From Planctomycetaceae bacterium (GTDB lineage Bacteria > Planctomycetota > Planctomycetia > Pirellulales > Pirellulaceae), in assembly GCA_002862265.1 (NCBI GenBank), contig PKCQ01000471.1, positions 1 to 11,997 of the forward strand: 11,997 nt of DNA, read 5' to 3'. A model generated the notes under the pieces. That model saw only the letters and a list, made by a program, of their open reading frames with translations. It was not told the DNA's origin and searched no databases. A program made the position numbers and the translations under genes. This document shows, piece after piece, positions 1 to 6,842 of the stretch. The first letter of the stretch is position 1; each line of letters starts with the position of its first letter.

Positions 1-204
1 ACATGCGTCCTCATTCATGTTCACGGTATCTGTCTGAGGTGCTGAGTTGGGGCCCCTGGAATCCTTGCGGAAGGGAAGCCTTGGGCCTAAAAAATGTGTC
101 GACTCGCCATGGAGCCCTGAGGAGCGCACGCGGGCCATTTTGACCCAGCCCTCGCAGGGGAGAGGGGCCTGCAGGATACCCGCCGAGAGAACAAGCAGTC
201 GCTT

Positions 205-729
205 GTGCTGCTCTCACTGGTCACAACGTTGATCATGATCGTCATCGGTTCCAACATCGCTCGTGCTTATTCGCTCGTCGGTGCCCTTTCAATCATCCGT
301 TTTCGGAACGCTGTTAAAGAAACGCGAGACGTCGTGTTTATCTTCTTCGCGATGGCAATTGCCATCGCTTGTGGAAACCGGCTCTACAGCCTCGCAATGG
401 TCGCCACGGTGATGAATAGTCTGGTGATCTTCGCCATGCACGCGAGCAGTTTTGCAAAGTCGAAAGCCGTTGCAGAACGCTTGAATCGCTTTCATTTCCC
501 GCCCGGACTGGAGCCAGAGAAAGCAATCGAGGGCGCATTCCCGCAACTCTTTGATTCATGGAATATGGTTTCAATGGAGAGCGTCCGCCAAGGACCTTAC
601 AAGGAAGTCGTCTTTTCGGTGCAACCTTGGCAGAATGTTATTAGCAGTGAAGTTCTCGACAACATTTCTAGGGTGAATGGTAATTTGAAAGTCGCCTATG
701 ACTTTTCAAGCAACTTAGAAGAACTATGA
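205..729 (+). CDS. DUF4956 family membrane protein, N-terminus missing
   Basis: The family is recognised from the motif LVGALSIIRFRNAVKETRD near residues 24-42, typical of DUF4956 membrane proteins, whose biochemical role is unknown. Hydrophobic stretches at about residues 2-32, 44-56 and 62-78 suggest three membrane segments; the remaining ~95 residues look like a soluble C-terminal domain. Family members usually have about 50 more residues at the N-terminus, including a further membrane helix. The same frame is open upstream only from 121, just after a TGA at 118-120, and the residues there (Gly/Ala/Arg-rich) do not look like the family. The GTG at 205 is therefore a formal start inside the conserved domain, with no clear ribosome binding site. 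I infer a 5'-truncated, perhaps inactive gene. In other genomes DUF4956 genes often sit beside CotH-kinase or VTC-type polyphosphate polymerase genes; the broken beta-helix gene 36 bp downstream may be the remains of such a partner. Confidence 0.72.
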   Translation: MLLSLVTTLIMIVIGSNIARAYSLVGALSIIRFRNAVKETRDVVFIFFAMAIAIACGNRLYSLAMVATVMNSLVIFAMHASSFAKSKAVAERLNRFHFPPGLEPEKAIEGAFPQLFDSWNMVSMESVRQGPYKEVVFSVQPWQNVISSEVLDNISRVNGNLKVAYDFSSNLEEL

Positions 730-765
730 GGCAACTGGCTTCTGCCTTTCACATTTGGAAGTGGC

Positions 766-1478
766 ATGATGAGTGCAAGGAAAGACTGGTTGGTGATTAC
801 AAGCGATGATAGTGGCATCTTCCGCTATCCGCTGATCCGATTTCGGCTCTGTGTGGTGGCGATGTTCCTATTGGTCGCATGGTACGCCGCAAAACAGGCG
901 CATTTCGAGCATTGTCTTGCGAGTGCCAAGCAGCAAGGGAAACCATCAATAGTTGGAGTTGGAATCTGGCGTGGGGGCGAGCAGCTTTGAACGGAGGCGA
1001 AGGACGCAGCGAGCGTTGAGCGGGCGTCCCAGCAGAAGCGTCGGCTCTAACGTACTGCAACGCCGTAACGGGAGTCGAGATAACCCCAGGTTCTATCCTT
1101 TTCATCACTGATCGGTCGAAAGTCCAATACTCCGAAATCACAATTTTGGCCGCAATCAAGAAGGACAAACGTGTTCTGGGGCCTGGACCTTTCCGGCTGA
1201 AGGAAATCCTTATTGTTCGGAGCAATGAGGTGCTCGAGATCTCACCCGAAACGACAATAATGCTTGCACCTGACGTAGGTATCTACTGCGAAGGACAAGT
1301 GTTGGCCGGGGTAAGTAAGAAAGCGCCGATTCGGATCGTAGCCGCAGAAGAGAGTGATCCAGAATCGAAGTTGTCTTTGAACACTGGCAATGACCAGCAA
1401 TCAGAACCCTCTTCTAAGCCGATCTTCTTCCCCGGCCTTGGTGCTCTGCCTGGGCGAAACGCTCCCCGAGAAGTGTAG
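766..1478 (+). pseudogene. Decayed membrane-anchored beta-helix protein
   Basis: The first piece (766-990, 74 residues) starts at ATG and has a short cytoplasmic segment, one membrane helix at about residues 27-43 and a short tail, then a TGA. The coding signal resumes in another frame, open from 1020 to a TAG at 1476-1478, with no proper start (the TTG at 1146 is internal). That piece reads as right-handed parallel beta-helix: ISPETTIMLAPDVGIYCEG followed by QVLAGVSKKAPIRIVAAEE, matching the familiar pattern of 'I.PGTTI....G...V.G.L.A.G....PI.I'. After ESDP the helix pattern stops and the sequence looks non-coding. The two pieces fit one type II membrane protein (anchor, then extracytoplasmic beta-helix) broken by at least one frameshift and a deletion of its C-terminal part. 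Position after a DUF4956 gene suggests a CotH-kinase/beta-helix protein, but no CotH motif remains. A frame-1 tail ending at a TGA at 1543-1545 may be a further scrap. Confidence 0.6.
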
Positions 1479-1554
1479 TGGACTTCCAGAAGTTCCGTTT
1501 GGAAGGGAGATTCTACAGGTTCGTGGTGAGGAGAAGGACTTCTGACGAATCCCA

Positions 1555-2916
1555 CTATGGAAAGCGTGGAAGCAAGTTGCCATGGGAATCGAACTCAAGC
1601 GGGCTTGGAGGGCCAAGGATTTCGAGGCCCCTTTCACGAGCCTGGGAAAGAAATACTTCGCTACATTCGATTTCAGCTAGATGCAATGTGTCTTGAATCC
1701 ACATCGCCGTAACTTCTTGTGGTGGGACGTAACCAGATAGTTTGCAGGCAGTCTTCAAAGCGGAAAAGTCGGATTCGAAATCGACTGGTAGCATGCCACC
1801 GGTAATGTGTCCAGCCGTGATGCAGTTCATTCGCGTAGCTTGTTGATTCATCGATTCGATCACTCTTCGGTGACATAGCTCTGATAACCCAATGCCGCTC
1901 GCGTTGCCATGTGTGGCTTCGGTTAAGCCGCGTACGTAAATGTGATGGATGTCTGGCTTCTCACCCTCGATCGCCGCATGATCATTCTTCTTCCGGCCGA
2001 TGACGTTGGTGTCCATTCCGGTGCCTGAAATGTTCTTGCCGATTTGATCGATCATTAACAATTCTGATTTTTCAAAAGGCAGCTTAGGCATCCAGCATTT
2101 GACCGTCTCCAGAAGCTCGGCTTCGCGCGATTCAATCTCCGTAGCTTCCGCAGCGAAGATAGCCCCGGTTTCTTCATAAGCATTCTCTAGAATTGCAAGG
2201 CCACCCACGATCGAGCATTTTGCGATGACTTCCTTGGCAACACTTCGCATAATCTGATCGAAGGAGTAGTTATGGATGACCTGATGGTAGACTTCTGCCC
2301 CCTTCTGCTTTCCAAGTCCGATCAACATCATCTTCATCAAGCCGCTCTCAATGACTCCCGCAAAACGCGTGTGGGGTTTGATGCGATTGACGACGAGTAC
2401 ACGATCTGCCTCAAACGCAAAGCGGTCGAAATAAACGGGAAAGCCTTCGGTGGCTTGGCAGACTTCGACAACCTCCATGCTACTGCGAATCGGACAGCCC
2501 ATTGCAGTTTCGGTCACGCCAAGTGAAGCCAGTACTTGTGTCTGTCCGTCGGCTGTCGCACCGCCATGGCTACCCATGGCCGGCACGACAAAAGGAGTTG
2601 CTCCGCGCGCCTTCAAAAATTCGACGCAATGAAATGTAATAGTGTCGATGTTGGCAATGCCTCGGCTGCCAACCGTCACGGCAACGGAAAGTTCGGAGAG
2701 ATCTGCTGGTAAAATACGCGCTAGCTCAGATTGAACGCTAGCGCCGACGTTATCGAGGCGGGACCGCTCAAATTCTTGTCTCAGACGAAAGAACTTGGGA
2801 AGCAGGTCAGGATTGAAACTGGACATATAGGAGAAGCCGACCGGAACGATGGAATTTGGATGGTGCCCAGCATAGAGTTCGGCAAATGATTCGCTAAGGT
2901 TGATTCTCGCCAGCAA
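1555..2916 (-). CDS. LarA-like (DUF2088) nickel-pincer enzyme homologue
   Basis: This is a lactate racemase-like protein of 453 residues from the upstream TTG. Lactate racemase (LarA) uses a nickel-pincer nucleotide bound to Lys184 and His200, with catalytic His108 and His174. The same elements are visible: VPAMGSHGGAT (His117), RIKPHT (His182), SGLMK (Lys195) and VYHQ (His211). The Lys-to-His spacing is 16 residues, as in LarA. The GSRGIANI motif at residues 83-90 is also family-typical. The reaction is probably hydride-transfer isomerisation of a 2-hydroxy acid, but the substrate cannot be read from sequence. The start is uncertain. TTG at 2914-2916 overlaps the upstream gene by 23 bp. ATG at 2824-2826 (Met31, 'MSSFNPDLLPKFF') would leave a 67-bp gap and agrees better with where family similarity begins; neither has a strong ribosome binding site. 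It is probably cotranscribed with the HEAT/TPR gene. No cofactor genes (larB, larC, larE) are in the window. Confidence 0.88.
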   Translation of the reverse strand: MLARINLSESFAELYAGHHPNSIVPVGFSYMSSFNPDLLPKFFRLRQEFERSRLDNVGASVQSELARILPADLSELSVAVTVGSRGIANIDTITFHCVEFLKARGATPFVVPAMGSHGGATADGQTQVLASLGVTETAMGCPIRSSMEVVEVCQATEGFPVYFDRFAFEADRVLVVNRIKPHTRFAGVIESGLMKMMLIGLGKQKGAEVYHQVIHNYSFDQIMRSVAKEVIAKCSIVGGLAILENAYEETGAIFAAEATEIESREAELLETVKCWMPKLPFEKSELLMIDQIGKNISGTGMDTNVIGRKKNDHAAIEGEKPDIHHIYVRGLTEATHGNASGIGLSELCHRRVIESMNQQATRMNCITAGHITGGMLPVDFESDFSALKTACKLSGYVPPQEVTAMWIQDTLHLAEIECSEVFLSQARERGLEILGPPSPLEFDSHGNLLPRFP

Positions 2917-4930
2917 CTTCAGCTTTTTTCAGGAACTCCTCCAATTGAGCGACCATGAGCCGGTTGGAAGGTTGGAGGCGGACGGCTTTGCTTTGATTCG
3001 CTAGAGCCTCGTCGAAACGTCCAGCGGAGAAGTAGCAACGTGCAAGCGTGTCAAGATAAGTTGGTTCTTCGCCCGCTAGTGCTACCGCTCGCTCGGCAAG
3101 ACTTACTGCGTCCTCAGTGTCTCGTTCGCACTTGCTTAACAGCCAAGCCAAGGTGTTGCAGGTTGCAGCAAGTTGATCCGCTGTCACGTTACGACGTTCG
3201 CGGGAGTGGGCATTGGCACGGTTTCGTTCAAATTTGGCGACTTCTTGACGCAAGTTTTCGCGCATGGATGTGAACTTTTCTTCGTAAGTGGTCCGGAACT
3301 GTTCTGACTCTGCGAGTTCCTTCATAGCAATCACGATGTCAGGGTTTGAATCGTTATAACTTAGGGCCTTGAGGAAAGCTGCATTTGCCGCTGCGTATTG
3401 CTCGTTATCAAGTTGAGCCAATCCGTCGTAGTAGTGGTAGGCGGTGAGTAGCTGGTCTTCGCCGATAGTTCGAAGTCGAAGTTGTCGAAGAACGCGTTCG
3501 CGAGGAGTTTCATTCGGGATGTCGAGACGCTCGACTAGTGGTTGGAGGATGTCACGTGCTTCATCGTGTCGTCCGGCTTCCCAGTAGAAAGTGGATAAGG
3601 CGTCTCGGATCTCAGCATCAAGCGGCTCCAGAGACTGGTGCAGTGTGTTGCTATTTTCTTCAGTTGCGTTGTTTTGATTTTTTGAATCGGGCGGGGGAAG
3701 GAGATCTTGTAGGCCCCGTAGGTACTCACGCTCTGCCCAATCAAACAGAGTTCGATTGTAGAGATGCCATGCGCGGGTCTTTCGTGAACTGGCAATAATG
3801 TTTGCTCGATTCAGGCTATTCATCCGTCCAAGAACCTTCACGCCATCAGAGAACTGATTGATGCTGTCACTTGTGTTGAGAGCCAATTCTTCTGCTTTCT
3901 GCTTATCACCGATTTTGAGATATGATTCAGCCAGCAAAAATCCGAGCTCAAAGTCATCTTTGAAGTTCTGCTGATACTGCTTTGATAGTGCGATGACCAA
4001 TTCTGGCATCTGCCAGTCATCTAGGAAAGCCAAAGTCATCTCCGATACTCGATGAGGAGATTCATTCAGGATTCGAATGCAGAGTTTGGCAACATTCAGA
4101 GCCGTTTTCCGATTGCCGAAGCGTTCAATCCACTTTGCTGCACTCCCGTGCAGATCGAGAATCAGTTGTCGTTGGCGAGTGGCGAGACTTTGGTCGCTGG
4201 GCATGGGAACGTCCAGTTCCACTTCGCAGATCCTCTTCCATGCGAGTGAGTCCGCTTGTTTTTGTTCTGCATCGACAAGTTGCTGTCGAAGCCAACCAGC
4301 GGCTTCTCTTCTGCATGATCCCAATGCTTGATCAATGGAATGCATAAGAGTCGTTTCGAACGACTGTTTGCGACTCAATAGCTCAAGCAAATGAACTCCA
4401 GCTGCTTTGGAGAGTAAGTCTGTGCGTTCGTATCGAACCAAGCGACATAAAGCGAGAATGGAATCATTGCCGCCGTGCTCAGTCAGCAACTTGATTCTGG
4501 CAATTCTTTGATTGGGCTCCAGCCGATCGTAGTCCTTCAGGTAGTTTTGAACCTGAAAGGAATCTGAATCCAGATACCAGACCACTTTTTGGCTGCGGAT
4601 TAAATATCTCGCAGCGTTTGCAATTTCTATCGAGTACTCGGGACTGCGTGTTGCATTGAGCAATTGTTCGAAAGCAGAAATTCCCATCTGCTGCAGACTC
4701 CACTCGGCTTCCTGGCGTTTCCGGTAGCTGGGGTGTCCCAATTGTTCGATCAGCTCGGCAATTCGTTCGTCATTTGCTACCACTTCCGCAGAGGATTGAG
4801 AGCGCGATGAGGAAAGTCCAGAAGCCGATTCCTGCGTCAAGCCAAAGCAATCGGACGCCATGCACAGAGAAAACAATACCAGTGCGATGTATGGGACGGA
4901 GTGAGGTTTTCTTCTCACGAGCTTCATCAC
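2894..4930 (-). CDS. Secreted HEAT/TPR-repeat protein
   Basis: The protein has 678 residues from GTG at 4928-4930, or 677 from the adjacent ATG at 4925-4927, which I prefer. An AGGA lies 6 bases before the GTG and 9 before the ATG. The N-terminus is a signal peptide: basic residues (KLVRRK), a hydrophobic core PYIALVLFSLCMA, then a possible cleavage or lipidation region around SDCFG (Cys28). A HEAT-like unit follows at about residues 56-112 (ELIEQLGHPSYRKRQEAEW), a pattern common in exported planctomycete proteins. The middle is helical, with TPR-like units (for example KIGDKQKAEELAL). The C-terminal ~90 residues form clear TPRs (CNTLAWLLSK, AERAVALAGEEPTYLDTLAR, FDEALANQSKAVRLQPSN). No catalytic motif is visible, so it is probably a periplasmic or envelope scaffold. 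It is the first gene of a two-gene minus-strand unit with the LarA-like gene, with which its stop overlaps. The exact role is unknown. Confidence 0.85.
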   Translation of the reverse strand: MMKLVRRKPHSVPYIALVLFSLCMASDCFGLTQESASGLSSSRSQSSAEVVANDERIAELIEQLGHPSYRKRQEAEWSLQQMGISAFEQLLNATRSPEYSIEIANAARYLIRSQKVVWYLDSDSFQVQNYLKDYDRLEPNQRIARIKLLTEHGGNDSILALCRLVRYERTDLLSKAAGVHLLELLSRKQSFETTLMHSIDQALGSCRREAAGWLRQQLVDAEQKQADSLAWKRICEVELDVPMPSDQSLATRQRQLILDLHGSAAKWIERFGNRKTALNVAKLCIRILNESPHRVSEMTLAFLDDWQMPELVIALSKQYQQNFKDDFELGFLLAESYLKIGDKQKAEELALNTSDSINQFSDGVKVLGRMNSLNRANIIASSRKTRAWHLYNRTLFDWAEREYLRGLQDLLPPPDSKNQNNATEENSNTLHQSLEPLDAEIRDALSTFYWEAGRHDEARDILQPLVERLDIPNETPRERVLRQLRLRTIGEDQLLTAYHYYDGLAQLDNEQYAAANAAFLKALSYNDSNPDIVIAMKELAESEQFRTTYEEKFTSMRENLRQEVAKFERNRANAHSRERRNVTADQLAATCNTLAWLLSKCERDTEDAVSLAERAVALAGEEPTYLDTLARCYFSAGRFDEALANQSKAVRLQPSNRLMVAQLEEFLKKAEVAGENQP

Positions 4931-5040
4931 GCATTATCCTTCAGGGGGAATGCCTAGCTTGACCAGGTAGTTGGCCACTCTGACAGTTCCTTTCACTTTA
5001 CCACAAGGCAGTAAATCTGCCCCATGCTGATCGCCGCCAT

Positions 5041-5057
5041 TTATGGGCTAGCCATAA
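5041..5057. repeat. Short interrupted palindrome
   Basis: TTATGGGCTAGCCATAA is symmetric: the arms TTATGG and CCATAA pair around GCTAG, or TTAT and ATAA around GGCTAGCC with one unpaired G. A related sequence, TTACGGGCTAGTTAGAATT, occurs at 5194-5212 next to a small hairpin (AGCCC-TTTAC-GGGCT, 5189-5203). It may be part of an intergenic repeat family. Confidence 0.35.
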
Positions 5058-5071
5058 TTTCAAGCTCGTTG

Positions 5072-5148
5072 AATTTAGCCGAATCGAGTTATCGCGTTAA
5101 AGATGGTTTTCTCACAAACAACCATATCTAACGCGATTCGGCTGAATT
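5072..5148. repeat. Long imperfect inverted repeat
   Basis: The left arm is 5072-5108 and the right arm 5120-5148, with an 11-nt loop. The outer 15 bases (AATTTAGCCGAATCG against the reverse complement of 5134-5148) match at 14 of 15, and the inner 16 (5093-5108 against 5120-5135) at 14 of 16. The left arm carries about 8 extra bases that look like a tandem copy (CGAGTTAT then CGCGTTAA). RNA from either strand could fold into a long hairpin. It is neither G+C-rich in the stem nor followed by a T-run, so it is not a typical terminator. A miniature transposable element or a repeat-type palindrome is the likeliest explanation. Confidence 0.6.
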
Positions 5149-5225
5149 GCAAAGTGTTCCCAGGGTGAAATATCGATCAGCCCAGGCAGCCCTTTACGGG
5201 CTAGTTAGAATTCGGCTCAGGAGGA

Positions 5226-5429
5226 ATGCCTCTCTGGCCAGCTCACAAAGGGAGAGTGACGAAATTCGTGGTGGATTGCGCAGGTAAAAACTTCGAACTG
5301 CCCTGCCTGAAAATATTGGCCAAGCATTCTCTCTGTCGTGCCCGACTTTTCATCTCTAAAACACAGCGTCTTGTCGCGGAGGGAAAGGCTACCACAGCAA
5401 GATTGAAACTGGAATTTGCAATGATTTGA
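5226..5429 (+). CDS. Possible small ORF, unrecognised
   Basis: This is a 67-residue open frame beginning MPLWPAHKGRVTKFVVDCAG and rich in Lys/Arg, with three cysteines. I recognise no family and see no membrane segment or signal peptide. AGGAGG precedes the ATG, but almost directly abuts it, too close for normal initiation, and those bases belong to the 15-bp direct repeat, so they may be coincidental. The ORF sits alone in a gene-poor, repeat-containing stretch. It may be chance or a gene remnant. Confidence 0.2.
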   Translation: MPLWPAHKGRVTKFVVDCAGKNFELPCLKILAKHSLCRARLFISKTQRLVAEGKATTARLKLEFAMI

Positions 5430-5517
5430 AAGTGGTTCGACTCAAAACGTTAGTTTGCACTTGTTAGACTACACCCATTTGGTTGTTGTTTTCTTATGAT
5501 TTCTTGTTTGGTGTGTG

Positions 5518-5895
5518 ATGAGTAAATCTCAAGGATTTTTCGTCGCGATTGAGAAAGGGCAGCAGCGGAATTTACCCCAAGAATGGAGCAATATAATTTG
5601 CAAGCTACTCTGAGCCCTGGCGCTCGTCGGGAATGACATGAGCCGGAGACCGAAGAGGAGTATTTTCCAGAAGACCTATCGCCTGTGGCGTTTATCAATT
5701 TCGATCTCGGGACGCTAACCTAGGCCAGCCAGAACCGGTTGGCGTGCCACTAGTATGGGCAGCTACGTACGTTTTTGATCCGGCTCATAGCCGGGGTTCA
5801 CCATCGAAAGTGTCGGTGATGAAATCGCAAAACAAATTGATGCCTTGCCAGCGTTGAAGGAAATCGAAACGCACTACGGGGACTGCGATTTCTAA
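5518..5895 (+). pseudogene. Fragmented small gene, frames shifted
   Basis: Protein-like pieces follow one another in different frames. Piece one starts at ATG 5518 (MSKSQGFFVAIEKGQQRNLP) and ends at a TGA near 5611. Piece two (5637-5723) reads HEPETEEEYFPEDLSPVAF and ends in TAG. Piece three (from 5726) contains QPEPVGVPLVWAATYVFDPAH. Piece four (5791-5895) has no start codon and reads ESVGDEIAKQIDALPALKEI before ending in TAA. Each piece has a plausible mix of acidic, hydrophobic and proline residues rather than the Arg/Ser-rich look of random frames here. Together they suggest one intracellular protein of roughly 120 residues broken by about three frameshifts. I cannot name the family. Chance is possible for individual pieces, less so for the whole run. 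Confidence 0.35.
5780..5794. repeat. Small perfect hairpin, CCGGCT-CAT-AGCCGG
   Basis: A 6-bp G+C-rich stem with a 3-nt loop, within the decayed gene at 5518-5895. There is no downstream T-run on either strand, so a terminator is unlikely. It may be a member of a dispersed intergenic hairpin family or may itself have disrupted the reading frame. Confidence 0.35.
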
Positions 5896-6002
5896 TAGCC
5901 GACTCCCCCCCCAGGGCATGTGTTTTCTGATTCCGTGTGCGGCGCTGAGAGTTGCCTCTGCTTTTGTGAACAGTATGAAATCAGTCAGGAGTGATATCGG
6001 TC

Positions 6003-6140
6003 ATGCAAGGTGACCTCTACGGAGAAGACTTTTGGGCCCTTCCGCTTAACTACCTCATCAAGGCAATCTTACAAGAAGCAGCGGTGTGGCTGGTAGCCGG
6101 CACAGTTTTCGGGCAAAAGTCTCGTATTCGAATTGGATGA
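6003..6140 (+). CDS. Possible 45-residue membrane ORF
   Basis: The ORF runs from ATG at 6003 to TGA at 6138-6140 and encodes 45 residues, beginning MQGDLYGEDFWALPLNYLIK. The segment AILQEAAVWLVAGTVFG would form one membrane helix and the C-terminus is basic (QKSRIRIG), consistent with a positive-inside tail. AGGAG lies about 11 bases before the ATG, slightly long but plausible. The in-frame stop upstream is at 5976-5978. The sequence resembles part of a larger membrane protein more than a designed small one, so a fragment of a lost gene is the main alternative. No family is recognised. Confidence 0.33.
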   Translation: MQGDLYGEDFWALPLNYLIKAILQEAAVWLVAGTVFGQKSRIRIG

Positions 6141-6757
6141 CGTCCCAAGCCATAGGCAGCGAATCTCTGGAATCCGCAAAATCTTGGCTGGGAGGGTGCC
6201 ATGTTTCTCGCCGAGCCAAAACCTTTTGGAACCCTCGGCTTGCGCAGTTTAGGGGCACAGAGCCTGTACCAATTGGCTGGCTGAACTTGAAGACGATCGG
6301 AACCAAGCAAGAGGCAAACTTATGGTGGCGAAATAAAACGGCCGACGTATTCGGTTAACTCGAATAAACGTGTATCGCCGGAGCCGAGGATGGAGACCTG
6401 GCTTTGATTTCCTAGCACTCAGAAGATCAAGAAGTTCAAATTTAACGCTCAGCAACGAGATGCTACTCTCCCTCCTTCCGTGCTATATGCCGAAGCATAT
6501 GGACGCATCCGCATTGCTCACTTCAAGGTTGGATTACCTTCTCGCGTCGCACCAACAGCAGAGCGCTACATGCGATATTTACCCTTTGGAAGGCGAGCAG
6601 CTCATCCCACACTTGCGGCGATAGATGGCAAAGTTCATTTAGATGAGGGTGGAGTTCGGTACGCTGCGAGCACTGGATTCGAAAGGAGTGCAGTACCGAT
6701 GAGCGAGAAGCCGGAAGATCACAACACAGAATCGTCGGCTTGTGGCGCGTAAGAGAA
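6141..6757. other. Gene-poor stretch with coding-like scraps
   Basis: No convincing gene is present. Short frames look faintly protein-like, for example one ending WLAELEDDRNQARGKLMVAK at a TAA near 6337, and one open from 6408 to 6752 containing PPSVLYAEAYGRIRIAHFKV. None has a ribosome binding site, a recognisable motif or a consistent start, and frames change between them. I read this as eroded former coding DNA or chance. No tRNA-like or transposase-like sequence was seen. Confidence 0.4.
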
Positions 6758-6779
6758 GCCTTCAAGCTGACTTGAAGGC
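6758..6779 (-). terminator. Candidate terminator of the peroxidase gene
   Basis: GCCTTCAAG and CTTGAAGGC form a perfect 9-bp stem around a 4-nt loop. Read on the minus strand it lies about 64 nt after the peroxidase stop codon and is followed by the T-rich TTCTCTTA, which fits a weak Rho-independent terminator. No plus-strand gene needs it. Confidence 0.5.
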
Positions 6780-6842
6780 CTTGGAGTTTCGAGCGGCTGC
6801 CTGCTACAGGATGAGTAAAGTGTCCTGCGCTACTAGGGAGTG

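Larger units (their letters stand above)
4941..5231. repeat. Near-identical 15-bp direct repeat pair
   Basis: TCAGGGGGAATGCCT at 4941-4955 recurs as TCAGGAGGAATGCCT at 5217-5231, with 14 of 15 bases identical. The first copy lies just upstream of the start of the HEAT/TPR gene (minus strand), and the inverted repeat at 5072-5148 lies between the copies. It could be a regulatory site copied by a local duplication or the flanks of an inserted element; no transposase is present. Confidence 0.45.

Noticed and set aside
11..217. Minus-strand frame of 68 codons at the left edge
   Set aside because: It is Pro/Arg/Gly-rich, lacks motifs, and looks like a G+C-driven open frame in a rearranged leader.
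797..1225. 142-codon minus-strand frame
   Set aside because: Its composition is Arg/Ser/Pro-rich and it lies opposite the recognisable beta-helix remnant.
2272..2632. Plus-strand frames across the LarA-like gene
   Set aside because: They lie opposite a gene with clear conserved motifs and have no family features.
5905..5912. Run of eight C as a phase-variation switch
   Set aside because: It lies outside any supported gene, so slippage has no visible target.
4931..6842. Hairpin cluster as a CRISPR array, integron or tRNA site
   Set aside because: There are no regularly spaced repeats, no tRNA-like T-loop and anticodon arm, and no integrase or Cas gene in the window.
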